From contig JACKCR010000005.1 in the NCBI GenBank assembly GCA_020633975.1, positions 1 to 64,000 of the forward strand: 64,000 nucleotides of DNA. Direction: 5' to 3'. Made by a program: the position numbers and the translations under genes. Shown one piece after another: positions 33,090 through 42,453 of the stretch. Origin of the DNA: Candidatus Eiseniibacteriota bacterium (GTDB taxonomy: Bacteria; Eisenbacteria; RBG-16-71-46; CAIMUX01). Within the stretch, counting starts at the first letter, position 1, and every line of letters begins with the position of its first letter. Below the pieces are notes generated by a model, which saw only the letters and a list, made by a program, of their open reading frames with translations, was not told the origin of the DNA and ran no database searches.

Positions 33090-33967
33090 GCCTCGGTGAC
33101 CTCCGCAGACGAAGGTCTCGGCGTGGCGCGACGATCGGCTCCGACGAGCAGAGCGTCCGCGGCGGCCCGGAACTCAGGATCGCGAGGAGCGGACCCCGAA
33201 CCCGCGAGCGGCCCATTGCGCGGCACCCGCGTGAAGAGGCGCGAGAGCGCGAGCCGCCAAACCATCCAGATCGCTTCCCAGATGATCTTCCGACTCATCT
33301 TCGAGACGCCGACGCGTCGATCGGCGAACACGATCGGAATCTCCCGGATCCGAAACCCCTGCCTCCAGAGCTGGAAGTTCACTTCGACCTGGAAGGAGTA
33401 GCCGTCGGAACGGATTCGACCCAAGTCGATCGCCTCGAGCGCCTCTCGCCTGAACGCCTTGAACCCACCGGTCGCGTCCTGGAGCGGAAGGCCGGTCATG
33501 AGGCGCACGTAGGCGTTCGCTCCGTAGCTGAGGATGAGCCTACGGAGCGGCCAGTTGACGACGGTGACTCCGTGCAGGTACCGCGAACCGAGAATGACGT
33601 CGTTTTCCGGCAGTTCGCGGAGGAAGCCGGCGAGTGCGGACGGGTCGTGAGAGAAGTCCGCGTCCATCTCGAAGATCACGTCGAAACCCTGCGAGATGCC
33701 GTAGCGGAACCCGGCGATGTACGCCGAGCCCAACCCCATCTTGCCCGGCCGCTCGAGCAGGTGGATCCGTGGCTCCGTCTCCATCATCCGGCGTACAGCG
33801 GCCGCCGTGCCGTCGGGCGAGTTGTCGTCCACGACCAGCACGTTGAAACCGAACGGGAGTTCCAGGATGCGCGGCACGATCGCCTGCACGTTGTCGACCT
33901 CGTTGTAGGTCGGAATCACGATGAGCAGACGAAGTCCGGGCCCGTCCCCTTTCGGGGTGGTGTTCAA
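33086..33967 (-). CDS. Polyprenol monophosphomannose synthase-like GT2 (DPM1 type)
   Basis: A soluble or membrane-peripheral GT2 enzyme expected to load mannose (or another hexose) from a GDP/UDP-sugar onto polyprenyl phosphate. [36 protein letters not shown] (DxD metal site), [15 protein letters not shown] and [12 protein letters not shown] follow the Dpm1 order. The TTG at 33967 overlaps the previous stop as TTGA and has GGGAG upstream, giving 293 residues; GTG 33988 and an ATG at 34036 are alternatives. Its lipid-linked sugar would be a donor for GT-C enzymes such as the DUF2723 protein in the same operon. Confidence 0.9.
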   Translation of the reverse strand: MNTTPKGDGPGLRLLIVIPTYNEVDNVQAIVPRILELPFGFNVLVVDDNSPDGTAAAVRRMMETEPRIHLLERPGKMGLGSAYIAGFRYGISQGFDVIFEMDADFSHDPSALAGFLRELPENDVILGSRYLHGVTVVNWPLRRLILSYGANAYVRLMTGLPLQDATGGFKAFRREALEAIDLGRIRSDGYSFQVEVNFQLWRQGFRIREIPIVFADRRVGVSKMSRKIIWEAIWMVWRLALSRLFTRVPRNGPLAGSGSAPRDPEFRAAADALLVGADRRATPRPSSAEVTEA

Positions 33968-34893
33968 CTTCCAGCTCTCCCGAACCACTCCACCGTCTTC
34001 CGCAACGCGTCGTGCACGTCCACTTCCGGCTCCCAACCCAACCGCTCCTTCGCTTGCGAGATGTCGGGTTGCCGAACCTTGGGATCGTCTTCCGGCAGGT
34101 CTCGGTAGACGATCTCGCTCTTGCTTCCGGTGATCTCGATGATCATCCGAGCCATCTCCTGAACGGTCATCTCCTGCGGATTCCCGATGTTGCAGGGCTC
34201 GTTGAGATCACTCTCGGCGAGGAGAAGGAGGCCGCGAACGAGGTCTGTGATGTACCCGAAGCTGCGCGTCTGCGATCCGTCTCCGAAGATGGTGATCGGC
34301 TCGTTCTGGAGGGCCTGATTGATGAACGTCGGAACGGCCCGCCCGTCGTCCTTCCGCATCCGTGGGCCGAACGTGTTGAAGATGCGGACGATCTTCGTGT
34401 CGACTCCATGGTGCCGGTGGTAGGCCATGGTCAGCGCTTCGGCGTACCGCTTCGCCTCGTCGTAGACGCCACGGAGCCCGATCGGGTTGACATTGCCCCA
34501 GTAGGACTCGGGCTGGGGATGGAGGAGCGGATCGCCGTAGACTTCAGACGTGGACGCGAGGAGGAAACGCGCGCCCTTTCGGCGGGCCAGACCGAGCGCT
34601 TTGTGCGTGCCCATCGCGCCGACCTTCAGCGTTTCGATCGGCCACCGCAGGTAGTCGATCGGCGAGGCCGGGCTCGCGAAGTGGAGGACGAGGTCCACGT
34701 CCCCACCAACGTAGAGATAGTTCGTGACGTCGTAGTCGAGGAACGTGAACTTCTTGTCGCGGATGTGGGCGATGTTGTCGGCGGACCCGGTGAGGAGGTT
34801 GTCGACACAGACGACTTCGCTCCCGCGCGCGAGCAGGGCGTCGCAGAGATGGGAACCGATGAACCCGGCCCCTCCCGTGATGATGGTTCTCAT
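33964..34893 (-). CDS. UDP-glucuronate decarboxylase-like SDR (UDP-xylose synthase family)
   Basis: An extended short-chain dehydrogenase of 309 residues with the NAD loop [22 protein letters not shown] and the catalytic YDEAK in [12 protein letters not shown]. The segment [14 protein letters not shown] and the late [16 protein letters not shown] are characteristic of UDP-glucuronate decarboxylases, which make UDP-xylose, although related dTDP-sugar dehydratases cannot be excluded. The ATG at 34893 has AAAGGAA upstream and overlaps the upstream stop as ATGA. The internal frame extends further 5' only as a shadow of the GT2 gene. Confidence 0.88.
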   Translation of the reverse strand: MRTIITGGAGFIGSHLCDALLARGSEVVCVDNLLTGSADNIAHIRDKKFTFLDYDVTNYLYVGGDVDLVLHFASPASPIDYLRWPIETLKVGAMGTHKALGLARRKGARFLLASTSEVYGDPLLHPQPESYWGNVNPIGLRGVYDEAKRYAEALTMAYHRHHGVDTKIVRIFNTFGPRMRKDDGRAVPTFINQALQNEPITIFGDGSQTRSFGYITDLVRGLLLLAESDLNEPCNIGNPQEMTVQEMARMIIEITGSKSEIVYRDLPEDDPKVRQPDISQAKERLGWEPEVDVHDALRKTVEWFGRAGS

Positions 34894-36017
34894 TCCGTTC
34901 CTTTCTCGCCGGATCTGTTCACGACCGATCCCGCTTCCGAAGCCCGCTCCGACTGCCCTCGATGCGACTCCCCCTGTCCGTGTCGGTGGAGGAATCCGAG
35001 AAGGGAGCCGGTCGTCCTGGCCTGACCCTCGTCGGAACCGAGTGGGAGGAGCGTGTGGCCCAACGGATAGTCGCGTTCCCTCGACGCCGGTGCGTGGATG
35101 AGTGCGGCGAGCAGCCCGATGGAGATGAACTGGATCCCGAGGATGATGAGGATCACTCCGAAGAGGAGCAACGGACGAACCCGAAGCGCGCCCTCGACCA
35201 ACCAGAGGATGAACATGTAGACGTTGATGACACCGCCGAGAACGAGACAGGCGGTGCCGACCCGGCCGAAGACGTGGAGCGGCGTGCGGCTCCCTCCGGC
35301 CAGGAAGACGACCTCGAGCAGATCGAGGAAGCCGTTCACGAACCGAGCCGGACCGAACTTCGACTGCCCGTAGCGGCGAGCATGGTGCTTCACCTCCCGC
35401 TCCCCCACGCGGAACCCCTGCGTGTGTGCGAGCACGGGAAGGAAGCGGTGCATCTCGCCGTAAAGAGCCACCGAGCGCGTGACCTCGGCGCGGTACGCCT
35501 TGAGCCCACAGTTGAAGTCGTGGAGCGGAATCCCGGTGACCCGCGAGACGACCCCGTTGAAGAAGCGGCTCGGCCAGGTCTTGGAAATCGGGTCGTGCCG
35601 CGTTCGTTTCCAACCGGAGACGAGGTCGAGCCCGCCTTCGAGGTCCGCGATGAGGAGAGGCAGTTCCTCCGGATCGTCCTGGAGGTCCGCATCCATCGTG
35701 ATGACGTAGCGGCCCTGGGCATGCTCGAAACCGGTCTTGAGTGCGGCGGACTTCCCGAAGTTCCGGCGCAGCGAGAGGAGCCCGACTCGGCCATCTACTG
35801 CGTGAAGGCCGGTGACGACGTCGACGGTGTCGTCGCTCGAGCCGTCATCGACGACCAGCACCTCGAAGCCGATCCCTTGCCCGTCGAGCACGCGCGCGAC
35901 GTGGGGCACGAGTTCGGCCAAGGACTCTGCCTCGTTGAACGCGGGAATGACGACGGTGACGTCGAGCCCGCTGTCGCTCTCGTCCAGCTTCAAACCTCGA
36001 GCAGCTCCTTCATCCAA
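34890..36017 (-). CDS. GT2 glycosyltransferase with two C-terminal membrane helices (ArnC/GtrB-like)
   Basis: A 375-residue enzyme that likely transfers a sugar to polyprenyl phosphate. Motifs include [56 protein letters not shown] and the lipid-type [11 protein letters not shown]. Two hydrophobic helices follow (about 255-280 and 292-315), then a polar tail of about 50 residues. The ATG at 36017 lies in the epimerase 3' end; a TTG at 35993 overlaps its stop as TTGA and is equally plausible. It would supply a lipid-linked sugar for external glycosylation. Confidence 0.88.
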   Translation of the reverse strand: MDEGAARGLKLDESDSGLDVTVVIPAFNEAESLAELVPHVARVLDGQGIGFEVLVVDDGSSDDTVDVVTGLHAVDGRVGLLSLRRNFGKSAALKTGFEHAQGRYVITMDADLQDDPEELPLLIADLEGGLDLVSGWKRTRHDPISKTWPSRFFNGVVSRVTGIPLHDFNCGLKAYRAEVTRSVALYGEMHRFLPVLAHTQGFRVGEREVKHHARRYGQSKFGPARFVNGFLDLLEVVFLAGGSRTPLHVFGRVGTACLVLGGVINVYMFILWLVEGALRVRPLLLFGVILIILGIQFISIGLLAALIHAPASRERDYPLGHTLLPLGSDEGQARTTGSLLGFLHRHGQGESHRGQSERASEAGSVVNRSGEKGTE

Positions 36018-36937
36018 CCGTTCATCGCCGCCAACCCCTCGGAGAGAGGGACCTTCGGGACGAAACCGAGTTCCTCACGAGCCTTGGCCGGATCTCCGCC
36101 CGTGTGGAGCGGATCGCCCTTCTGCTTCGGGAGGAACTCGCGGATCACTTCTCGACCCGAGACCGACTCCATGATGTCGAGGACTTCGAGAACGCTGGCC
36201 CGACTGCCGCCGTTGACGTTGTAGACGGCTCCTGGCCGGCCTTGCATCCCGGCCAAGTAGTTCGCCTCGGTCACGTCGGCGATGAAGGTGAAGTCCCGCG
36301 TCTGGCGCCCGTCCCCGTAGACCGTAACCGGCTCGCCGCCGTAGATGGCCCGGTAGAACCGGTGGAATCCCATGTCCGGCCTCTGCCTCGGGCCGTAGAC
36401 GGTGAAGTACCGGAGCGAAACGGTAGGAAGACCGTAGCTCTTCTCGTAGAGACGGGCCAGATGTTCGCCCGCGAGCTTGGTGACTCCGTACGGCGAGATC
36501 GGATTGGTCGGCGAGTCCTCGGCCGCGGGAAACTCGGGAGCTTCGCCGTAGACGGAGGAGGACGACGCGTAGACGAAACGGGTGGGATTCGTCTCGAGGG
36601 CCGCTTCCAAGAGCTTCTGTGTCGCCTGGATGTTGATCGTCGTGTAGGTCTCGAACTCCGCACCCCAACTCGCACGCACCCCCGCTTGCGCGGCGAGGTG
36701 CCAAATCACGTCCACGCCGCTGACGAGCGCCCCGAGATCGGCCGTCCGAAGGTCCAGGCGATCTAGGCTGAACCGAGACTCCGACGCGAGCCCTCGAACG
36801 TTCCGCTCTTTCAGAGTGGTGTCGTAGTAGTCGGTGAAGCAGTCGACGCCGCGCACGCGCCATCCGTCGGCGATGAGCCGTTCGGAGAGGTGCGAGCCGA
36901 TGAAACCGGCCGCGCCGGTGACGAGTGCTGTCTTCAT
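35990..36937 (-). CDS. NAD-dependent nucleotide-sugar epimerase (UDP-glucuronate 4-epimerase-like)
   Basis: A 315-residue extended SDR with [38 protein letters not shown] and the active-site YGVTK in SPYGVTKLAGEHL. The segment RYFTVYGPRQRPDMGFHRF resembles UDP-glucuronate epimerases more than GalE, but the substrate remains a guess. The ATG at 36937 has an AAGGAAG site; codons further 5' belong to the DUF2723 shadow. Together with the decarboxylase it suggests uronic acid or pentose sugars in the surface glycan. Confidence 0.87.
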   Translation of the reverse strand: MKTALVTGAAGFIGSHLSERLIADGWRVRGVDCFTDYYDTTLKERNVRGLASESRFSLDRLDLRTADLGALVSGVDVIWHLAAQAGVRASWGAEFETYTTINIQATQKLLEAALETNPTRFVYASSSSVYGEAPEFPAAEDSPTNPISPYGVTKLAGEHLARLYEKSYGLPTVSLRYFTVYGPRQRPDMGFHRFYRAIYGGEPVTVYGDGRQTRDFTFIADVTEANYLAGMQGRPGAVYNVNGGSRASVLEVLDIMESVSGREVIREFLPKQKGDPLHTGGDPAKAREELGFVPKVPLSEGLAAMNGWMKELLEV

Positions 36938-36938
36938 G

Positions 36939-39557
36939 TCATCTTCCTTCCACGCGGCGGCCAGAGCCGGACGAAATGCGGAGCGAGTCCGCGTACTCCT
37001 GGAGGACTGCCTCCATCTGTCGATCCTCTGGATGGCGGCGAACCCAGTCCGTGAGCAGGGCCACCGCCGCTTCCCGCTTCTTCGAAACCTCCCAGAGGTA
37101 GGAGAAGAGATCCCGGAGACTCTCGGCGTTGTTCGGCCCGAGGTCAAAGGCCATTCTGTAGCTCAGTTCGGCCTCGGCGAGCTTCCCCTGAACCTCCTGG
37201 GCGCGACCTAGATAACGATAGACACGTAGGTCCCGGGAACCTAGGGCGGCCGCACGCAGAAGCGCCTTCTCGGCCTCCTCGAACCGCTGGGCCCGTAGGT
37301 GGAGAACCCCAAGCGAGTAGGCCACTGACGGGGACGAGGGGGCGATCGACTCGGCCCGTTGCACGTTCCTCTCGGCCTCCTCCTCGGCGCCTTCGGCGTA
37401 CAGCTCGTCGGCGGCACGAAGGTAACAGGCTGCGTAGTTCTGGGTCAGCCGGGTCGCGTTGAGGTCCTTGTAGACGGATCCGTCGTACTCCCCAGACTCG
37501 GTCAGGATGCCCCGGTACCGATACTTGTTCCAGGCCAGGTCCAGGGTCTTGTCCAGGTCGACCCGGTCCGGGTCCCCCGGCACCGGCTCGGCGACCCGGA
37601 AGTTCAGGCCCTCCATGACGAGGCTGTCGTCGAGCCCCATGAGATCCGGAACCGTGACTGCGATGTAGATCGGGCGGGAACCGAACTCCCGCTCGAGGAT
37701 CCGCCGAACCGCGAGATCCTTGGTCATGATCGGGACGTCCGGGTCGTCGACGTACCTAGCGAGCCCCGTCTGGCCGAGGAACCCCAGCTCGGCCTCCCGG
37801 GTCCAATTGCCGTACTTCATTTCAACCATCGCCTGGATCACGGGATAGTCGAGGGCTGCTTGGATCGTGTCGTGGTCCCAAGCGAGGTCCACCTCGGGCT
37901 CGTACTCCTGTACCTGATCCAGGTACCAGTCCGTGTTGAGGAGGCTGAGGTTCACCACCGAAACGTCCTTGCGGAAACCCTCCACCTGCTGGATGTACCA
38001 GAGCGGGAAGGTGTCGTTGTCCCCGTTGGTGAAGAGGATCGCGTTCGGCTCTAGGCCCACGAGCGTGTTGTACGCGTAGTCGGTCGCCACATGGAAGCCG
38101 GTCCGGTCGTGCTCGAACCAGTAGCGCCGGAGGGTCAGACTCGGCAGCACGATCGAGAGCGTCGCCGCGATCGCGAGGAGGATGCCGCGGAACTGCTCGG
38201 TGAACACGGCCATCCCGACGCCGATCCAGACGGCGTAGAACTGGAACGAAGCGACGAAGAAGTAGTCCCGGTCCCGCACCTCGTTCTCACTGAAGTTGAG
38301 GTAGAAGACCAAACCGACGCTGGTGATCAGGTAGGTGAGGGCGAGGAGCGCGAACGACCGACGGTCCCGCCAGGCCTGGGAGAGGATTCCAACCCATCCG
38401 AAGGCGTACGGCACGACTGAGCCGAGCCAGGTCGGTCGGATGTCGAGTGCGTACTGGTCCTGAGCGTAGCGGAGGAAGTGCTTCGTGAACTGGATGCCCC
38501 AACCCGCCTTCCGTACCTCGAACGGGTTCGGCGGACGGTACTGCTCACGGATCAGCATCTTCCAGAGGCTGTCCCAGGTGCTCGGATCTGCCTCGTTGAT
38601 CGCCGGATCGAGATGGGCTCGGATCATGAGGTAGGCATGGGTCGAGACGCCGAGGATCGCGGCGATCATGCACCAGGTGAGAAGCCCTCTCGGCCCCACG
38701 GTGGGATGGATCGGCCCCCTTCCGAGCCGGACGAGCACGAGGCTGACGAGTGCGAGAAGAAGCACGACTGCGAAGACCGCACCGTAGATCCGGATTCCCA
38801 GCGTCGGGAGCATGCCCGGATGGAGCAGCGTCACGACCGCTCCCACCAACATCGCTCCCGTCCAGGTCGACGCCAAGATCCGCCGATCGACGAGCAGGAC
38901 GAAGAGAAGGATTCCCGGCAGAACCAAGAACGTCCCGAGATGGATCCCCATGGAGAGGCAGAGCAGGTAGTAGATGAGGAGGAAGAGCCCCATGTTCCGG
39001 CTGCGATCGTCCGACCGTGCCCACTTCAGGATGAGCCAGAAGGCCACCGCCATGATCGCGGACCCGAGGGCGTAGACTTCGGCCTCGATCGCGTTGTCCC
39101 AGAACGTCCGCGAGAACGCCGCGAAGAACGCCGCGACGACTCCGCCTGTGACTCCCGCCCAGATCGCTCGCTTCTCGTCTCCTTCGGCCCGCCTGACGGG
39201 AGCGTCGCTTGCGCGTGACCCGTCCGGATCGCTCTTCCCCCGCCGCATCCGTCGGTGGATCTCCACCGTCGACAAGTAGAGGAACGTCGCACAGATGCTG
39301 GACGAGAGCGCGGAGAGGTAGTTGACGCGCGTCGCCACGAGCTCCGCGAACGGGATGAGCGAGAAGACGCGACCGATCAGGACGTAGAGCGGCGTCCCAG
39401 GTGGATGCGGGATCCCGAGAATGTAGGAAGTGGCGATGTACTCACCCGAATCCCAGAAGGGACACGAGATCGTGAGGGTGAGGATGTAGACGATCTGCGT
39501 GACGACGAAGACGAACGCCGCGCCCAAGGCCACGGGTGTGCGAAGACGCGTGAGCAT
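36939..39557 (-). CDS. DUF2723 GT-C-like membrane protein with C-terminal TPR repeats
   Basis: An 872-residue protein. The N-terminal half is the DUF2723 fold: a first helix (PVALGAAFVFVVTQIVYILTL), WDSGEYIATSYILGIPHPPGTP with the acidic residues expected near the active site of PMT/POMT-like GT-C enzymes, and about ten to twelve helices. A periplasmic part (FTNGDNDTFPLWYIQ) follows, then TPR motifs at about 720-850 (PSVAYSLGVLHLRAQRFEEAE). The ATG at 39557 is preferred; a GTG at 39566 overlaps the upstream stop. A transfer of lipid-linked sugar to protein or glycan at the outer membrane face is inferred. Confidence 0.87.
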   Translation of the reverse strand: MLTRLRTPVALGAAFVFVVTQIVYILTLTISCPFWDSGEYIATSYILGIPHPPGTPLYVLIGRVFSLIPFAELVATRVNYLSALSSSICATFLYLSTVEIHRRMRRGKSDPDGSRASDAPVRRAEGDEKRAIWAGVTGGVVAAFFAAFSRTFWDNAIEAEVYALGSAIMAVAFWLILKWARSDDRSRNMGLFLLIYYLLCLSMGIHLGTFLVLPGILLFVLLVDRRILASTWTGAMLVGAVVTLLHPGMLPTLGIRIYGAVFAVVLLLALVSLVLVRLGRGPIHPTVGPRGLLTWCMIAAILGVSTHAYLMIRAHLDPAINEADPSTWDSLWKMLIREQYRPPNPFEVRKAGWGIQFTKHFLRYAQDQYALDIRPTWLGSVVPYAFGWVGILSQAWRDRRSFALLALTYLITSVGLVFYLNFSENEVRDRDYFFVASFQFYAVWIGVGMAVFTEQFRGILLAIAATLSIVLPSLTLRRYWFEHDRTGFHVATDYAYNTLVGLEPNAILFTNGDNDTFPLWYIQQVEGFRKDVSVVNLSLLNTDWYLDQVQEYEPEVDLAWDHDTIQAALDYPVIQAMVEMKYGNWTREAELGFLGQTGLARYVDDPDVPIMTKDLAVRRILEREFGSRPIYIAVTVPDLMGLDDSLVMEGLNFRVAEPVPGDPDRVDLDKTLDLAWNKYRYRGILTESGEYDGSVYKDLNATRLTQNYAACYLRAADELYAEGAEEEAERNVQRAESIAPSSPSVAYSLGVLHLRAQRFEEAEKALLRAAALGSRDLRVYRYLGRAQEVQGKLAEAELSYRMAFDLGPNNAESLRDLFSYLWEVSKKREAAVALLTDWVRRHPEDRQMEAVLQEYADSLRISSGSGRRVEGR

Positions 39558-39562
39558 CGAAG

Positions 39563-40696
39563 TCACGCCTTCCGGTGGCGAGTGATGGCGAGCCGCAGTA
39601 GAGCCTCCGTCTGGTCCGTCATCTTGTCCCAATGGAACTCGTCCGCCCACTCCATTCCCCGCTTCGAGAACTGCTCCCATAGCTCGGGATCGGAGAGAAA
39701 GTCATCGATCCTGCGCTCGAGCGCCGGCAGGTCGCCGTGAGGCACGAGGTACCCGGTCTCCCCATCGCGGACGGCCTCGCAGAGCCCGGGAGAGTTGCTG
39801 GCCACGCAGGGAACCCCGACCGCGTTCGCTTCGATCACGGAGAGGCCCCACCCCTCCTTGGGCGACGTGTAGCAAAGCACTCGGGTGCGGTCGAGAAGGT
39901 CCTTCTTCTCCTTCCCCTCGACGTATCCGAGCAACTTGACGCGATCCGAAACGCCTTTCTCACGAGCGCGCGCGGCGAGCGCATCCCGGTAGTCCCCCTC
40001 CCCCGCGATCCAGTACTCCACGTCCGGATGCTTCTTCGCGAGCGAGGGGAGGATGTCGATCGGGAACTCGATGCACTTGTACTTCTTGAGGCGTCCCAGG
40101 TAGAGCAGAATCGGCCCCGGCTGGGTGCCGTTCCGCTCGGCCGGGCGGTAGTAGTCGTGGTCGATCCCGGTCTTTACGACATGGAGCTGCTTCGGAGGGA
40201 TCCCTCGCTTCTCGAGATCGCCCCGCGTGCTCTCCGAGAGCACCTGGAACTCACAGTTCCCGTAGACGCTCGGGATCAGCTTCTCCTGGAGGAACACGTA
40301 GGTCGCGAGCGGAAACGCCGCCTGCTGGAAGACGGTGGTCCCGAAGAGATGCGGGATGTTGACGAGAACCGGCAGATCTGTGAACCGCGGCGTGTAGAAC
40401 GGGAGCTTGTTGAGGTCCTCCACGACCACGTCGATCTTTCCGGCGAACTCCTTCTTGATGTACGCGGACGTCCGAAAGTTGAAGTCGTAGAGGTTCCCGA
40501 TCCGGTGGATCGGCATGCCGTCGATCTCGTCGCGATCGCGCCCGCCCGGAAAGCGGCAGGTGAGGAACGTCACCTCGTGGCCCTTCGCGCGCATGCGGCG
40601 GTAGACCTCGTGGATGATGACTTCCGCACCGCCCTGCTCCGGGTGCTTCAAGTCCCGGTAGCTGACGATGAGGATGCGGAGACGATCCTGCGTCAC
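39563..40696 (-). CDS. GT4 family glycosyltransferase
   Basis: A 377-residue GT-B enzyme with the acceptor loop PEQGGAEVIIHEVYRRM, VVKTGIDHDYY at the domain hinge, LYLGRLKKYKC, and the donor motif SPKEGWGLSVIEANAVGVPCVAS carrying the EX7E glutamates. It retains the features of active retaining GT4 enzymes. The GTG at 40696 overlaps the methyltransferase stop as GTGA. Confidence 0.93.
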   Translation of the reverse strand: MTQDRLRILIVSYRDLKHPEQGGAEVIIHEVYRRMRAKGHEVTFLTCRFPGGRDRDEIDGMPIHRIGNLYDFNFRTSAYIKKEFAGKIDVVVEDLNKLPFYTPRFTDLPVLVNIPHLFGTTVFQQAAFPLATYVFLQEKLIPSVYGNCEFQVLSESTRGDLEKRGIPPKQLHVVKTGIDHDYYRPAERNGTQPGPILLYLGRLKKYKCIEFPIDILPSLAKKHPDVEYWIAGEGDYRDALAARAREKGVSDRVKLLGYVEGKEKKDLLDRTRVLCYTSPKEGWGLSVIEANAVGVPCVASNSPGLCEAVRDGETGYLVPHGDLPALERRIDDFLSDPELWEQFSKRGMEWADEFHWDKMTDQTEALLRLAITRHRKA

Positions 40697-41463
40697 GGCT
40701 TCCGACCCAAGGTTCCGATCATCGCGCACGTGTAGAGCCCGAGACGGGTCTTCTTGAACGACTCGCGGAACGCGCGGCCCATCGCTCCGAACGGTGGAAT
40801 CTCCGGCGGGTACTTGGGGAGCACGGTGATCTTGGTCCGCATGAGGAAGTAGCGGAGGGAGCGGTAGAAGAATCCGGGGACGAACCACTCACCATACGTG
40901 CTCTCGACTTCGAGCCCGCTCTTCTTCACCCACGTTTCGAGCTCGGCCGGCGAGTACTGCGTTTCCCAGCCCGCGAACCAGCGATCGAGCGCGATCATGA
41001 TCTGCTTCCCGATCGTGTAGACATGGAATCGCTGCGGAACGTCGACGAGCAGATGTCCGCCGGAATGGAGGACGCGCGCATTCTCCTTCAGGAGCGGAAG
41101 CGGATCCCGGAAGTGCTCCATCAGGCCCTGATGGAAGACGAGGCTCAGGTCTCCCTCGCGGAACGGCATCTGGCGTGCGTCGGCACAGACCGGATAGACG
41201 ACGAGACCGAGCTGCTCGGCCTGCTTCCGGATGACGTGGAACGAACTCCGGGTATAGTCGAGCACGATCACCTTCGCGCCGCGCTGGGCGAGTTCCAGGC
41301 TGTCGCGACCCGATCCGGCTCCCACTTCCATGCACCAACGTCCCTCGAGCGGAAGCCGGTCGAGCGCGCGCTTGATCCGGTCCTCGTTCGAGTAGACGTC
41401 GTCGATCTCTTCGCGTTCGGCCCAGTACCGTTCCCAGTGATCGGGCGTCGACTGCCTCTCCAA
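40693..41463 (-). CDS. SAM-dependent class I methyltransferase
   Basis: A 256-residue protein with motif I in CMEVGAGSGRDSLELAQRG, motif II VIVLDYTRSSF, DARQMPF and VFHQGLMEHF. The start is a TTG at 41463 with GGGGGAG seven bases upstream. Position beside a GT4 gene suggests methylation of a glycan or a lipid-linked intermediate, but the substrate cannot be read from the sequence. It follows the nusB stop by two bases. Confidence 0.85.
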   Translation of the reverse strand: MERQSTPDHWERYWAEREEIDDVYSNEDRIKRALDRLPLEGRWCMEVGAGSGRDSLELAQRGAKVIVLDYTRSSFHVIRKQAEQLGLVVYPVCADARQMPFREGDLSLVFHQGLMEHFRDPLPLLKENARVLHSGGHLLVDVPQRFHVYTIGKQIMIALDRWFAGWETQYSPAELETWVKKSGLEVESTYGEWFVPGFFYRSLRYFLMRTKITVLPKYPPEIPPFGAMGRAFRESFKKTRLGLYTCAMIGTLGRKP

Positions 41464-41464
41464 A

Positions 41465-41902
41465 CTACTTCTCCCCCACTCCCGTCGTTCCGTTCTCCCT
41501 AACGTCCGAGGCGATCCGATCGAGCACTCCGTTGACGAACGCGTCGGCCCCGTCCTCCCCATAGCGCTGCGCGATCCGGATCGCTTGATCGAGGACGATC
41601 TCGACCGGGATGTCCGGCGCGAAGAGGAGCTCGGTCACCGCCACTCGGAGCACGGCACGGACCACGACCGAGAGCCGGCTGAACGACCAGCCGTGGAGCG
41701 TCGCACTGATCCGGGCGTCGATCTCCGCCTGCGAGCGTGCGAACGCCCGCGCCATGTCGACTACGTGGTCCCGAGCGTCTTCGGAGAGGTGATAGCGAGC
41801 GAGCGAGTACTCGAGAGACTCGACCGCGTCGTCTCCAGACACCTCCACCTCGAAGAGCACCCGGAAGAGCACCTCGCGTGCTTTGGGACGGCCACCTTGC
41901 AT
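41465..41902 (-). CDS. nusB: Transcription antitermination factor NusB
   Basis: A 145-residue all-helical protein: KAREVLFRVLFEVEVSG at the N-terminus, then LLFAPDIPVEIVLDQAIRIAQRYG and FVNGVLDRIA, all family-typical. NusB binds boxA RNA with NusE in rRNA antitermination. It follows ribH immediately, a very common bacterial arrangement. Confidence 0.95.
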   Translation of the reverse strand: MQGGRPKAREVLFRVLFEVEVSGDDAVESLEYSLARYHLSEDARDHVVDMARAFARSQAEIDARISATLHGWSFSRLSVVVRAVLRVAVTELLFAPDIPVEIVLDQAIRIAQRYGEDGADAFVNGVLDRIASDVRENGTTGVGEK

Positions 41903-41904
41903 GG

Positions 41905-42450
41905 TCAGTGACCCGCGCCTTCCGTGTTGGAGTTGGGCTCAGGCGAATCCGGCTCCCGGCGCGCTGCGAGCGCGTCCCGCAGCTGCATCATCTCGAGCGC
42001 AGCGAGTGCGCACTCCCATCCCTTGCCGCCGCCGAACTCCGGGTTGGCCCGAGCCTCGGCCTGAGCGAGGTCGTTCGTCGTCAACACTCCGAGGATGACC
42101 GGCACGCCGGTACGCGCAGCGACGGACGTGAAGCCATGTGCCACCGCGTGATTGATGTAGACGTCGTGGTCGGTCTCCCCCTTGATCACGCAACCGAGGC
42201 CGATCACGGCATCGAAGGCACGCGACTCCGCGGCCCAACTCGCTGCGGTGGAGAGCTCGAACGCACCTGGAACCCGGTGGACTTCGATCGAGTCCTCGGA
42301 CACCCCGTGTGCGACCAACCCGTCCTTCGCCGACGCGAGCAGGAGATCACAGACGCCCTCGTTGTAGCGGCTGACGAGGAGAGCGACGCGACGCCCGTCC
42401 CCCTCGAGATCTTCGCGGATGGCCGGTGGCCTCGCTTCGGTGCTACGCAT
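41905..42450 (-). CDS. ribH: 6,7-dimethyl-8-ribityllumazine synthase RibH
   Basis: RibH condenses the ribityl pyrimidine with dihydroxybutanone phosphate. VSRYNEGVCDLLL, VPGAFELSTAA, GLGCVIKGETDHDVYI, GVLTTNDLAQAEARA and GKGWECALAALEM are intact, including the catalytic His in GETDHD. It has 181 residues, with a short N-terminal and C-terminal extension. It lies between ribBA and nusB. Confidence 0.97.
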   Translation of the reverse strand: MRSTEARPPAIREDLEGDGRRVALLVSRYNEGVCDLLLASAKDGLVAHGVSEDSIEVHRVPGAFELSTAASWAAESRAFDAVIGLGCVIKGETDHDVYINHAVAHGFTSVAARTGVPVILGVLTTNDLAQAEARANPEFGGGKGWECALAALEMMQLRDALAARREPDSPEPNSNTEGAGH

Positions 42451-42453
42451 CGA

